The position numbers and the translations under genes were made by a program. From the NCBI RefSeq assembly GCF_030295325.1, contig NZ_AP027059.1:1112637-1176636 (forward strand): a stretch of 64,000 bases of DNA, given 5' to 3'. Source of the DNA: Haliovirga abyssi (GTDB lineage: Bacteria; Fusobacteriota; Fusobacteriia; Fusobacteriales; Haliovirgaceae). Shown piece by piece: positions 16,216 through 24,653 of this stretch (the stretch's first letter is position 1; every line of letters starts with the position of its first letter). Under the pieces are notes generated by a model that worked only from the letters and a program-made list of their open reading frames with translations, had not been told where the DNA came from and made no database searches.

Positions 16216-16878
16216 TACGAATTAGGAATGGAATATGACAATAATGGAGTGGTAGGACTTGGCAATAGTTTTAATTTTTATAATCTTTCAGCTTTTAGTT
16301 TTCCAATAATATATAGACATTCGCCAATTGAAAGATTGGAATTGCCTATATATCCAATTCCATTATATGGAAAATATCTTATATTTGGAGAACAAACAGA
16401 ATTAATTAATAAAAAATTCAATATGACATTAAATTTCGGAGTAAAATCATTCAATTATTCATCTTCTTCAACAAGTGGAAATGATTTTTCAGTAGAATAT
16501 GAACTAGGAACAGAATATAAAAAAGTAATTAATGATAATTTGTGGTTAGAAGGTGATTTTTTACCAACATTAGAGAATAAAAAAATATATTTAAAAAATG
16601 GAGAAAAACAAAAGCAGATGAAAATACTTGTAAATACAGAAAATTATATAGGGTATCAAATTAATAATAATTTAAGCATAAAAAGTGGATTAATATGGAA
16701 AAAAGAATTACAAAATGATGATGAAATTTCAGAAACAAAAGAATATAATATAACTAGAATTCCATTTGTATTGAGATTTAATAAAGATAAATTCTTTTTG
16801 GAAATGAATTCTGGGATAGAATTTACAAATAAAAACAATTCATTTCCTATAGGATTAAAAATAGGAACTTATTGGTAA
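16216..16878 (+). pseudogene. C-terminal remnant of an outer-membrane beta-barrel protein
   Basis: About 220 residues of alternating strands with no signal peptide, ending in the aromatic residue typical for BAM-dependent barrels (IGTYW). The frame is open back only to a TAA at 16213; residues YELG precede the first ATG (16228), suggesting the protein continued upstream, and no RBS is present. Just upstream is AAGTAGAGAT (16183), a motif seen at other junctions in this region. It shows the genome belongs to a diderm. Confidence 0.6.
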
Positions 16879-16952
16879 ATCAGATGAATTCTAAGTAGTT
16901 ACAGATTAGAGAAAGAGAGAAAATAGCAACAGAATTATTAAAAGAAAAAAAA

Positions 16953-17393
16953 GTGATTAAAATACTATCAAAATATGGACTTCCTATAGTTATAGGAAGC
17001 TATGAATTAGATTTAATGTTTGATGAAGATATTGATATCGTTGTAGAAACAGGCTCTCCTAGAGAAAGTTCTATAAAGGTATTAAACGAATTTATAAGAA
17101 CAGAAACTTTTCAAAAATATGAATATGGTGATTTTGAAAAATATACAAGACTAAATAGACCTAATGGATTTATTGTAAATTTAAAAATAGAATATGAAAA
17201 TAAAAACTGGGAAATTGAGATATGGTTTTTCAAAAATATTTCAGATTATAAAATTCAACTGAACAAATATAAAGAATTAATAAATAGTGAAAAAAAATTA
17301 AAAATTTTGCAGAGAAAATTCTTAAGAAAAGAAAAAGGAAAAACAAAACATGAGATTAGCAGTATTTCAATATATAATGAAATATTATTGTAG
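16953..17393 (+). CDS. Nucleotidyltransferase-like protein, probably 5'-truncated
   Basis: 146 aa from GTG. The nucleotidyltransferase (pol beta-like) signature is visible as GSYELDL then DEDIDIVVE (G-S ... D-x-D) at residues 16-31. No usable RBS is seen, and the frame continues upstream without ATG to a TAG at 16896-16898, reading IREREKIATELL, which looks like real protein. The true N-terminus is probably lost at the AAGTAG junction (16893). Substrate unknown; it may be non-functional. Confidence 0.5.
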   Translation: MIKILSKYGLPIVIGSYELDLMFDEDIDIVVETGSPRESSIKVLNEFIRTETFQKYEYGDFEKYTRLNRPNGFIVNLKIEYENKNWEIEIWFFKNISDYKIQLNKYKELINSEKKLKILQRKFLRKEKGKTKHEISSISIYNEILL

Positions 17394-17428
17394 GTAATTG
17401 TAAAAATAAGAATGAAAAAGATTGAAAC

Positions 17429-17500
17429 CACGAATGTAAACGAATTATAAAAAGGGTTTATTCAATGTGATTTGAGTAAATTCATGGTTAAAAAGATATA
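17429..17500. repeat. Dispersed CCACGAAT-type sequence in a gene-free stretch
   Basis: AAACCACGAATGTAAACGAAT and, inverted, AAATTCATGGTTAAAAAG form an imperfect inverted repeat (17427-17497). The wording resembles the widespread ACCACGAAT...ACACGAAT intergenic sequences of many bacteria. The rest of 17394-17614 shows no gene; GTTATGCAAC occurs at 17572 as it does at 6932. Confidence 0.4.
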
Positions 17501-17614
17501 AATATAGTGAAATAAGTAGAGAAATAGTCAAAAAAACATATTAATTTAAATCAATAAAAATAATAATTCAGTTATGCAACTGGCTAAATAAAACTATTCA
17601 AAAGGAGATAAGAA

Positions 17615-18373
17615 ATGAAGGAGTATAATATAACTAATAAAGTGAAAGTTTTTTTATTTGAAAATACAATGGTAATAACTTCTTTAATAAATAATAATAA
17701 GGCAATTTTAATAGATTGTGGAATGATGGATGAAGCTAAAGCATTAAAAGAAAAATTAAATAAAAATGGAATTCAAGTAGTTGGAATAATTTTTACTCAT
17801 TATCATCCAGATCATGTAGTAGGAGCAAATTTATTTGAAAATGTAGATTTGATATGTAACAGTAGGTATGAAAATGATTATATTTGCTTTTCAAAAGAAT
17901 TTAAAAATGAGTTTAATTTCCTAAAGCCTACTAAAATAATAGATGAGGGAGAAATTAAATTAAATGGATTTAATATAAAAATTATTAATGGAGAAGGACA
18001 TTGCAAGTCGAGTTCAATTATTTTAATAAATAATGAAATTATCATAACTGGAGATCTTATGATGCAAACAAACGAAGGAAAACCATGTATTCCTGGATTA
18101 TGCAGTGACGGAAGTGTTTTTTCTCATATTAGAAGTTTAGAAGAAATAATTAAGTTGAATCCAAAATATCTTATTATGGGACATGGAGAACCTATTCTTA
18201 ATAAACAGGATATTAATATTGAAATAGAAAAAAGATTAGATTATTTATATAAAATAAAAAATAGTAATGGAAATATAAAATTAGAAGATTGTATAAATGA
18301 AAATTTAGATGAGTGGGAACTTAAAAGAGCTCATGATTTAAATTTAAATGTATACAGAAATGAACTTAAATAA
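17615..18373 (+). CDS. Metallo-beta-lactamase-fold hydrolase
   Basis: 252 aa. The binuclear zinc motif is intact: H62-x-H64-x-D66-H67 (THYHPDH), then GEGHCKSSS (third His, near 128), ITGDLM (Asp near 147) and MGHGEP (His near 190). The family includes glyoxalase II-like thioesterases and many other hydrolases; substrate unknown. RBS AAAGGAG. It leads a run of four same-strand genes (MBL, ATP-grasp, chorismate mutase-like, GNAT) with gaps of 41 and 30 nt and one overlap, so it is probably part of one operon. Confidence 0.75.
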   Translation: MKEYNITNKVKVFLFENTMVITSLINNNKAILIDCGMMDEAKALKEKLNKNGIQVVGIIFTHYHPDHVVGANLFENVDLICNSRYENDYICFSKEFKNEFNFLKPTKIIDEGEIKLNGFNIKIINGEGHCKSSSIILINNEIIITGDLMMQTNEGKPCIPGLCSDGSVFSHIRSLEEIIKLNPKYLIMGHGEPILNKQDINIEIEKRLDYLYKIKNSNGNIKLEDCINENLDEWELKRAHDLNLNVYRNELK

Positions 18374-18414
18374 TATTTAAGAAATAATTTTATTTGAAAG
18401 GAGAATATAAATCA

Positions 18415-19587
18415 ATGATAATAGCAGATAAACCATATGTTTCAGATTTTATGAAAAAAAGTATATTAGAATTAAAATTGCCATTGTTAAAATCAGAGGG
18501 AATAGAGAAATTAAATTTTTTAGAGGGAACAAAAATAGTAACTCAAGAGTTAGCATTACAAAAATTAAAGTTTGAAAAAGAGATGAAAATATATACTAAT
18601 TCGGAAAATTCTATTAATTGGATGATTAATAATTTAGATTTTACAGAATTACCTGAAAATATAAATTTATTTAAAGATAAAGTGAAATTTAGGAAAGCTA
18701 TTGAGAGTATTTATCCAGATTTCTATTATAAAGAAATAAAAATAAATGAATTAAAAGAAATTTCAATTGAAAATTTAAAAAAGCCATTTATTATAAAGCC
18801 TTCCATTGGTTTTTTTAGTATGGGTGTATATATGATATCCTCCAATGAAGATTGGGAAAAAGCAATAAAATCTCTCGAAATAGAGATAAAAGAAGTTGAA
18901 AATTTATATCCGAAAGAAGTTTTAAATACTTCAAAATTTATAATAGAAGAATATATTGAAGGAGAAGAGTTTGCTTTTGATGCTTATTATAATAGCAATG
19001 GAGAGCCTGTAATTTTGAATATTTTAAAACATATATTCTCTTCTGAAAAAGATGTAAGCGATAGAGTATATATTACATCAAAAGAAATAATTAATGAAAA
19101 TATTGAGAATTTTTTAGATTTTTTGAAAAAATTAGGGGATATTACAAAGATTAAAAATTTTCCACTTCATGTGGAAGTGAGAATGGATGAAAAAGGAAAA
19201 ATTATACCTATAGAAGTAAATCCCATGAGATTTGCAGGATGGTGTACAACAGATATAGCTTATTATGCATATGGGATTAATCCTTATGAATACTATTTTA
19301 AAGAGAAAAAACCAGATTGGGAAAAAATTTTAAAGATTAAAGAAAATAAAATTTATAGTGTAGTTGTATTGGATAATTCAACTAATATCTCTTCCATTAA
19401 TATTAAAAGTTTTAATTATGATAAAATTAGTTTGAAATTTGAAAAAATTTTAGAAATTAGAAAAGTTGATTATAATAAATATCCACTTTTTGGATTTATT
19501 TTTACAGAAACTAGAAAAGATAATTATGAAGAATTAGAATGGATATTAAAATCAGATTTAAAAGAATTTGTTAGTTTGGATAATTAA
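18415..19587 (+). CDS. ATP-grasp-domain ligase
   Basis: About 390 aa. After an N-terminal pre-ATP-grasp part, the ATP-grasp core shows PFIIKPS (near 124, ATP-binding Lys), FIIEEYIEGEEFAFDA (near 178) and the metal-binding end VEVRMD ... PIEVNPMRF (near 240-262). Such enzymes join a carboxylate to an amine or thiol using ATP via acyl phosphate. The neighbours (chorismate mutase-like, GNAT, MBL) suggest a small biosynthetic or modification pathway, but the product is unknown. I start at ATG 18415 (RBS AAAGGAGA) instead of the in-frame TTG at 18394. Confidence 0.7.
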   Translation: MIIADKPYVSDFMKKSILELKLPLLKSEGIEKLNFLEGTKIVTQELALQKLKFEKEMKIYTNSENSINWMINNLDFTELPENINLFKDKVKFRKAIESIYPDFYYKEIKINELKEISIENLKKPFIIKPSIGFFSMGVYMISSNEDWEKAIKSLEIEIKEVENLYPKEVLNTSKFIIEEYIEGEEFAFDAYYNSNGEPVILNILKHIFSSEKDVSDRVYITSKEIINENIENFLDFLKKLGDITKIKNFPLHVEVRMDEKGKIIPIEVNPMRFAGWCTTDIAYYAYGINPYEYYFKEKKPDWEKILKIKENKIYSVVVLDNSTNISSINIKSFNYDKISLKFEKILEIRKVDYNKYPLFGFIFTETRKDNYEELEWILKSDLKEFVSLDN

Positions 19588-19617
19588 GATATAAAAATTA
19601 TAAAGGGGTTGAAAGAT

Positions 19618-19911
19618 ATGAAAAAAGCAGAAGAATGTTTAAATATGAGAGAAATTAGAGATGGTATTGATATTATTGATAATGAAATAGTAAAGTTAAT
19701 TGCAAATCGTGCTAAATATGTAAAAGAAGCTGCTAAATTTAAAAAAGATGAAAAAGCAGTAAAAGATTCAAATAGAGTGAAAAAAGTGCTTGAATCAAAA
19801 AAAGAATTAGCAAAAAAATATGGAGCATCTCCAGATTTAATTGAAAAAATATATAAAATGATGATTGATTTTTTTATAAATGAAGAGATGCAGGAGTGGA
19901 AATTAAAATGA
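19618..19911 (+). CDS. Chorismate mutase (AroQ-type) or PchB-like lyase
   Basis: 97 aa, entirely helical. It shows the AroQ layout: REIRDGIDIIDNEIVKLI (helix 1 with the active Arg and Asp), NRAKYVKEAAKFKK, then the late helix ending in EEMQEW. AroQ mutases convert chorismate to prephenate; the close PchB group splits isochorismate to salicylate and pyruvate, and sequence alone does not decide. The ATG at 19618 follows RBS AAAGGGG by 9 nt. Its placement with an ATP-grasp enzyme, away from the aro genes at 28-32 kb, argues for a pathway-specific rather than housekeeping role. Confidence 0.72.
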   Translation: MKKAEECLNMREIRDGIDIIDNEIVKLIANRAKYVKEAAKFKKDEKAVKDSNRVKKVLESKKELAKKYGASPDLIEKIYKMMIDFFINEEMQEWKLK

Positions 19912-20420
19912 AGAAAAATTGGAATTATAAATCTTATAAATATAGATTTTTAAATTTTAGAGATAATGGTGAAGAAGTAGAAGAATTTTTAAAAGCAAAT
20001 CACAAATATATATGTTGGCAAGATGATTTAGAAATAGATGAAATATCTTCAAAAGATACTTTTTATCCTGAATTACCTAAAGGTAAGCGTATAGAAGATA
20101 AATATCTTATTGGAATATATGAAAACAAGAAAATAATTTGTATATTTGATATATTAAAAAATTTTCCTGAAGATGAAACTTGGATGATTGGATTAATGTT
20201 ATTAGATGAAAATTTAAGAGGTAAGGGATTAGCAACTGAATTATATAATGAAATTGAGAGATATTTAATAAAACACAGTGTTAAAAAAATTAGAATTGGA
20301 GTATTGGATAAGAACTCAAGAGGTAAAGCCTTTTGGGAAAAGTCTGGTTTTAAAAGAGTTGAAGGAGAAAAAAAGTATAAAGAGATAAAGAAAGTCTTTA
20401 TTTATGAGAAAATATTATAA
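19908..20420 (+). CDS. GNAT-family N-acetyltransferase
   Basis: 170 aa. The acetyl-CoA site is seen as DENLRGKGLATELYNEI (near residue 108), preceded by strand WMIGLMLL and followed by IRIGVLDKNSRGKAFWEKSGF, the typical GNAT ending. ATG 19908 overlaps the stop of the chorismate mutase-like gene by 4 nt (ATGA) and has RBS CAGGAG, so it is translationally coupled and belongs to the same operon. Probably modifies the product of the ATP-grasp step; this is inference. Confidence 0.74.
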   Translation: MKKNWNYKSYKYRFLNFRDNGEEVEEFLKANHKYICWQDDLEIDEISSKDTFYPELPKGKRIEDKYLIGIYENKKIICIFDILKNFPEDETWMIGLMLLDENLRGKGLATELYNEIERYLIKHSVKKIRIGVLDKNSRGKAFWEKSGFKRVEGEKKYKEIKKVFIYEKIL

Positions 20421-20435
20421 AAATTACATTGTAAA

Positions 20436-20474
20436 AAAGAGCAAATCTATTTAAAGGATTTATTCTTTTTTTCT
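20436..20474 (+). terminator. Terminator of the MBL to GNAT operon
   Basis: AAAGAGCAAATC pairs with GATTTATTCTTT followed by a T run (20436-20474), immediately after the GNAT stop. Confidence 0.55.
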
Positions 20475-20484
20475 ACGTTTTATT

Positions 20485-20580
20485 CTAAAGAACATTTAAA
20501 AATCAATTTTTTTATATTTTGTTATAAAAGTATTTAAATCATCGCATATTGTAAAACAAAATGGAAATATTATTTGTAAG
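20485..20580. repeat. Palindromic interspersed repeat family 1, copy c
   Basis: CTAAAGAACATTTAAAAATC ... GGAAATATTATTTGTAAG. A divergent copy sharing TATATTTTGTTATAAAA and AAACAAAATGG with copies d and e. Confidence 0.65.
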
Positions 20581-20584
20581 TCAT

Positions 20585-21202
20585 TTATAAATGACTTACA
20601 TCAGAAATAAACTTTATTTCAAAACTATCTTTAGCCTTCATTTCAATTAAAGTAACACTTGTATTTAATATATACTCGCCTTTCCAGAAATCTTCAATTG
20701 ATCTGTTTAAAATGTTATTTAATATTGATTTAATCGCAATTCCATGAGATACAATTAAAATATTTCCATTTTTATGTTTATCATAAATATCATTCAAAAA
20801 AAGTTTTGTACGTTTACAAAGTTCAAAATAACTTTCTCCTTTAATTGCTTGGTGATCATATTTGTGTGGATTTTTCCAGAAACTTTCAATATGCTCTGGA
20901 TATTTTTTTCTTACAACTTCTTTTTCCATTCCCTGCCAAATTCCCATGTTAATCTCTTTAATTAATTCAGATTGAATAATTTTATTATCTTTGTCGCCTA
21001 AAATAATTTGAGTAGTATTTATTGCTCTGGATTGCGTACTTGTATATACCGCATCAAAATTAATATGAGAAAGAGATTTAGATAATTTCAGAGCTTGATT
21101 TTTACCTAAATCAGTTAAATCAGAATTGAAATGCCCCTGCATAACACCTTTTTTATTCCATTCTGTTTCGCCATGTCTAACTATATATAGATTTAATGTC
21201 AT
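20585..21202 (-). CDS. Histidine phosphatase (phosphoglycerate mutase-like)
   Basis: 205 aa. The catalytic RHGETEWN is at residues 9-16, then the substrate-contact blocks DLTDLGKNQA (near 28) and YTSTQSRAINT (near 54), the GES motif (near 140) and the second catalytic His in LIVSHG (near 153). Members of this branch (CobC/GpmB-like) are cofactor-independent phosphatases acting on sugar phosphates, alpha-ribazole phosphate or other esters. I take ATG 21202 with RBS AAGGATG; GTG 21211 is 9 nt further upstream. It is divergent from the zinc-ribbon gene. Confidence 0.78.
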   Translation of the reverse strand: MTLNLYIVRHGETEWNKKGVMQGHFNSDLTDLGKNQALKLSKSLSHINFDAVYTSTQSRAINTTQIILGDKDNKIIQSELIKEINMGIWQGMEKEVVRKKYPEHIESFWKNPHKYDHQAIKGESYFELCKRTKLFLNDIYDKHKNGNILIVSHGIAIKSILNNILNRSIEDFWKGEYILNTSVTLIEMKAKDSFEIKFISDVSHL

Positions 21203-21277
21203 TATTATCACATCCTTAATATATTTTTATATATTATACCAAAATTCTAATAAGATTTCTATTAAAATAACTATCCC

Positions 21278-21306
21278 TTGAATTTTTATGATAATTTTGA
21301 TATAAT
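21278..21306 (+). promoter_or_regulatory. Promoter of the zinc-ribbon gene
   Basis: TTGAAT (21278-21283), 17 nt, TATAAT (21301-21306), with TGA just before the -10. Confidence 0.75.
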
Positions 21307-21349
21307 TTTTGAAAATCAACTAATCTATTTTCAAAAAGGAGGAGCAAAA

Positions 21350-21556
21350 ATGGAAAAAAATTATAAATGTCCAAAATGCGGAAACAATAGTTATGAAACA
21401 GATACAATTGCTACAACTGGAGGAGGTTTTTCAAAAATATTTGATGTGCAAAATAAAAAATTTACAGCAGTAACTTGTACTAGATGTAAATATACTGAAT
21501 TATATAAAGCAGAAACAAGTATGCTTGGGAATATATTTGATTTTTTTACTGATTAG
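21350..21556 (+). CDS. Small zinc-ribbon protein (COG3478-like)
   Basis: 68 aa. Two Cys pairs, C7-x2-C10 (CPKC) and C43-x2-C46 (CTRC), make a zinc ribbon; the central TTGGGFSKIFDVQNKKF and the C-terminal YTELYK follow the pattern of predicted nucleic-acid-binding zinc ribbons of COG3478. The molecular role is unknown for the family. ATG 21350 follows AAGGAGGAG; the longer frame from 21278 includes the promoter and is rejected. A monocistronic gene followed by a palindromic repeat. Confidence 0.78.
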   Translation: MEKNYKCPKCGNNSYETDTIATTGGGFSKIFDVQNKKFTAVTCTRCKYTELYKAETSMLGNIFDFFTD

Positions 21557-21568
21557 AAATTTTTACAA

Positions 21569-21671
21569 AAGAACGTTTAAAAAATAAGTTTCTTATATTT
21601 TGTTATAAAAACGCTTAAATCGTTGCGTATTTTAAAACAAAATGGGAATGTTATTTTTAAGACGTTCCAAA
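21569..21671. repeat. Palindromic interspersed repeat family 1, copy d
   Basis: AAGAACGTTTAAAAAATAAG ... TTTTTAAGACGTTCC. Closest to copy e (41795-41899). Confidence 0.8.
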
Positions 21672-21837
21672 TTAGTAAATATTAATGGAACACAAACTAT
21701 TTTTTGTGTTAAAATCATACTCTAAAAAACAACTATACAACTTTGTACGTTCAAAATAAAATTAACTTTTACAGAATTTTATCTTTGCTTATAAATAATA
21801 AAAACTAACATAAAAAAATAACAAATATCACTAAAAT

Positions 21838-21866
21838 CTTCTAATTAAAATTTAGGAGGTTTTTTA
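21838..21866 (+). terminator. Orphan terminator in the 21672-21941 gap
   Basis: CTTCTAAT and TTTAGGAG pair imperfectly and are followed by GTTTTTT. No gene is recognisable before it; the 270-nt gap otherwise looks like decayed AT-rich sequence. Confidence 0.4.
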
Positions 21867-21941
21867 ATAATAATATGATTTTAGAAAACTACCTTTTTGG
21901 GGTCTAATCATAATATAAAAAAATTAAAAGAGGAGATTAAA

Positions 21942-22526
21942 ATGACAAATAGATTAAAAAAACAAATTGAATTTATAAGAGAAATAGATAAAATAAAAGA
22001 AATTTACAGACATACAAGTTTATTTGGAAAAGATAGAAAAGAAAATGATGCAGAACACTCATGGCATATTTGTGTTATGGCTATAGTTCTTTCTGAATAT
22101 TCAAATGAAAAAAATATGGATATGTTAAAAATATTAAAAATGTTATTAATTCATGATTTGATTGAAATTTATTCAGGAGATTATATTGTATATACTGAAA
22201 AGGAAGTAGAAAAAGAGAAAAAAGAAAAAGAGGGTGCAGAAAAAATATTTAGTATTCTTCCAGAAGACCAAAGTAAAGAATTTAAAGATATTTGGGTAGA
22301 ATTTGAAGAAAGAAAAACTATAGAAGCAAAATTTGCAAGAGTATTGGATAGATTAGAACCAATATTACAAAACTATTATAACAAAGGGGATTCATGGGTG
22401 AAATATAATATTTCAGCAGAAAAAATAATTGAAAAAAACAGGATTATTAAAGATGGATCAGAAGAAATATGGAAATATGTTGAAGGTATGATAAATGAAT
22501 ATTTAGAAAAGGGAATAATTAAGTGA
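21942..22526 (+). CDS. HD-domain hydrolase (YfbR/HDDC2-like 5'-deoxynucleotidase)
   Basis: 194 aa. HD metal ligands are visible: the DAEHSWH block (H39), the H71-D72 pair in LLIHDLIEIYSGD, and a later Asp in RVLDRLEPILQN. This matches the HD_3 group, whose studied members dephosphorylate deoxynucleoside monophosphates. The first ATG with an RBS (AGAGGAG) is 21942; the upstream in-frame GTG lacks one. Together with the Ham1, dCMP-deaminase and Nudix genes it adds to a nucleotide-metabolism theme in the accessory region. Confidence 0.75.
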   Translation: MTNRLKKQIEFIREIDKIKEIYRHTSLFGKDRKENDAEHSWHICVMAIVLSEYSNEKNMDMLKILKMLLIHDLIEIYSGDYIVYTEKEVEKEKKEKEGAEKIFSILPEDQSKEFKDIWVEFEERKTIEAKFARVLDRLEPILQNYYNKGDSWVKYNISAEKIIEKNRIIKDGSEEIWKYVEGMINEYLEKGIIK

Positions 22527-22539
22527 TTTTATAGGGAGG

Positions 22540-22692
22540 TTAATAAAATTATTATATAAAAATTTGAAAGAAAATGTATAAATAGAAAAAAATGATATTG
22601 AAATTACAATTTTTGAAACTCCAAAAGAAAATTGGAAAATAAGAGGTTTACCAGGAGATGAGCTATCGTTAAACTATAAAGTTGAAATTTAA
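22540..22692 (+). pseudogene. Remnant of a 4-oxalocrotonate tautomerase-like gene
   Basis: The frame ending at TAA 22690-22692 reads IEITIFETPKENWKIRGLPG, matching the C-terminal half of tautomerase-family proteins (KENW and IRG segment). It has no Met-Pro1 start and an in-frame TAA at about 22579, so it is a broken fragment. The next gene's ATG region begins right at its stop. Confidence 0.45.
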
Positions 22693-22709
22693 TGGGAGAG
22701 GAAAAAATA

Positions 22710-23126
22710 ATGGAAATTATTAAAAAAATTGAAGAAAAAGTAAAATATTGTTATTGGGAAAAAGATTATAATTGTGCAATAACATCAATAAAAGTATTAT
22801 CTGAATTGTTTAATATTAAAATAGGTGAAGAGATATTAAATTCTGCTATTGGAATTCCTGGTGCAGGAAGATATGGAGCACAATGTGGGTTAGTGAATGG
22901 AGCATTGATGATTATAGGTTTAAGAGGTAAAGAAAAAAGCCTTGAAAATAAAGATATTCGTGAACTATGTAATAAATTTTCAAAAGAATTTGATGAAAAA
23001 TTTAAAAGTTTGTTGTGTAGTGAGCTAAGACCACAAGGATTTAATGAAAATAATCCTCCTCACTTATGTGAGCCAATTACTAACGAATCAATCTTACTTG
23101 CATATGAAATAATATCTGGAACATAA
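22710..23126 (+). CDS. C_GCAxxG_C_C family protein
   Basis: 138 aa. It has the spaced Cys pattern of the C_GCAxxG_C_C (TIGR01909-type) family: NCAITS near the start, GAGRYGAQCGLVNGAL in the middle, later LC and HLC. These are small putative redox or metal-binding proteins of unknown function, common in anaerobes. I start at ATG 22710 (RBS GGGAGAGG); the ATG at 22692 overlaps the preceding pseudogene stop and lacks an RBS. Confidence 0.7.
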   Translation: MEIIKKIEEKVKYCYWEKDYNCAITSIKVLSELFNIKIGEEILNSAIGIPGAGRYGAQCGLVNGALMIIGLRGKEKSLENKDIRELCNKFSKEFDEKFKSLLCSELRPQGFNENNPPHLCEPITNESILLAYEIISGT

Positions 23127-23153
23127 AAAATATAAAATAAAAGGGGAAAATAA

Positions 23154-23432
23154 ATGGCGATAAAATATAATAATATAGTTCCATGGGGAAGAAATTACGA
23201 AGAATATTGTAAAATGTTTAATTTGACAAAAGAAGATTTTTCAAAAAAATAATTGGGTGTGGAGATGGACCATCAAGTTTTAATTCTGATTTTAGATAAT
23301 AATGCAAAAATATCTAAACATTATAATAAAGTTGTAAAATATTTTACTGATAAAAAAATGAAAGTTGAAGAGATAACTGTTGAATATGAATTTCAAAAAG
23401 ATGAAAATAAAATGTTGAGAATAAAAAAATAG
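23154..23432 (+). pseudogene. Methyltransferase remnant with frameshift and internal deletion
   Basis: ATG 23154 (RBS AAGGGG) opens MAIKYNNIVPWGRNYEEY and runs 32 codons to TAA 23250 in an A7 run. A one-base shift restores IIGCGDGPSSFN, a SAM motif I, up to 23299. The later stretch ending at 23432 reads YNKVVKYFTDKKMKVE and YEFQKDENKML, the usual C-terminus of such proteins. About 150 residues in between are missing. Confidence 0.65.
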
Positions 23433-23491
23433 TTAAATTCTATAATGTACCCTAGACGATAGGCAACTTAAAAATGGTGGCGAGAATAAAA

Positions 23492-23566
23492 ATGATAAGA
23501 AAATCTACAATGAAAGATGCTTTTAGAATTTCTGAAATTAGATTAGTAAAAACAATAGATAAATAG
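23492..23566 (+). pseudogene. N-terminal fragment of a GNAT acetyltransferase
   Basis: 24 codons, MIRKSTMKDAFRISEIR then stop. This is the standard GNAT first strand and helix and nothing else. It ends a few bases before the RBS of the next gene. Confidence 0.5.
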
Positions 23567-23582
23567 GAAGGATGTATATTAT

Positions 23583-24569
23583 ATGAAAAAACCATTTATG
23601 AAGTTAATAATAATTTCAATGTTTATGTTATCAGGTTGTTTTAATAATAATATAATAAATGCCAATATTTCAAGAGATTATAGACAAGATATGCGTGATT
23701 TTATTAAAAGTATCAGTGCTTATTCCAAAAATATTAATCATAATTTTATTATTATTCCACAAAATGGGCAAGAACTTATAACAGACAATGGAGAAAGTAA
23801 TGGAATACTAAAACTTGATTATATTAACTCTATTGATGCAACTGGACGAGAAGAGCTATTTTATGGTTATAATAATATTGATGAAAAAACAGCTGAAGAA
23901 GACAAACAGCATTTATTAGATTTATGCCATGTCTATGAAAAACATAATATAAAAGTTCTTGTAACAGATTATTCTTATACACATAGCAAAATGGATGATT
24001 CATATAAAATTAATGAAAAAAACGGATTTATATCATTTGCTGCCAATACTAGAGAATTAAATAAAATACCTGATTACCCAAAACATCCTTTTAACGAGAA
24101 CAGTAATAATATTAATAATATTTCACAAGCTAAAAATTTTTTATATTTAATAAATAGCGAAAATTTCATAACAAAGGGCGATTTTATAACTGCTGTATCA
24201 GCGACTAATTATGATGTGGTTATCATGGATTTATTTCATAATGAAAAAGCCTATAATTCTACAGAAATTAAACAACTTAAAATTAAAAAAAATGGTAACA
24301 AACGATTAGTTGTTTGCTATATGAGTATTGGAGAAGCTGAAAATTATCGATATTATTGGGATAAAGAATGGGATAAATCTCATCCTTTATGGTTAGATAA
24401 CGAGAATCCAAGTTGGAAAGGAAATTTCAAAGTTAAATATTGGAATAAAAATTGGCATGATATTATTTTTGGAAATGATAATTCATATTTGAAAAAGATA
24501 ATTGACGCTGGATTTGATGGAGTATATTTAGATATAATAGATGCTTATGAATATTTTGAAGAAAAATAG
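23583..24569 (+). CDS. GH114-like (TM1410-type) lipoprotein, putative endo-galactosaminidase
   Basis: 328 aa. A lipoprotein signal ends at LSGC (Cys19), so it is tethered to a membrane. The TIM-barrel blocks of the GH114/TM1410 family are present: YDVVIMDLF (near 212), VCYMSIGEAENYRYYW (near 245) and the end GFDGVYLDIIDAYEYF (near 308) with acidic residues. Known relatives cleave alpha-1,4-polygalactosamine; others are uncharacterised. RBS GGAAGGA, ATG 23583. It stands downstream of a run of gene fragments, without partners. Confidence 0.72.
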   Translation: MKKPFMKLIIISMFMLSGCFNNNIINANISRDYRQDMRDFIKSISAYSKNINHNFIIIPQNGQELITDNGESNGILKLDYINSIDATGREELFYGYNNIDEKTAEEDKQHLLDLCHVYEKHNIKVLVTDYSYTHSKMDDSYKINEKNGFISFAANTRELNKIPDYPKHPFNENSNNINNISQAKNFLYLINSENFITKGDFITAVSATNYDVVIMDLFHNEKAYNSTEIKQLKIKKNGNKRLVVCYMSIGEAENYRYYWDKEWDKSHPLWLDNENPSWKGNFKVKYWNKNWHDIIFGNDNSYLKKIIDAGFDGVYLDIIDAYEYFEEK

Positions 24570-24653
24570 ATACATTTTTGTGGGTCAAACCATTCTATTA
24601 CCTTTTAGAGCCAGATATATATGGGATAAAATTTAAAAATTGGAGGAGGACAA

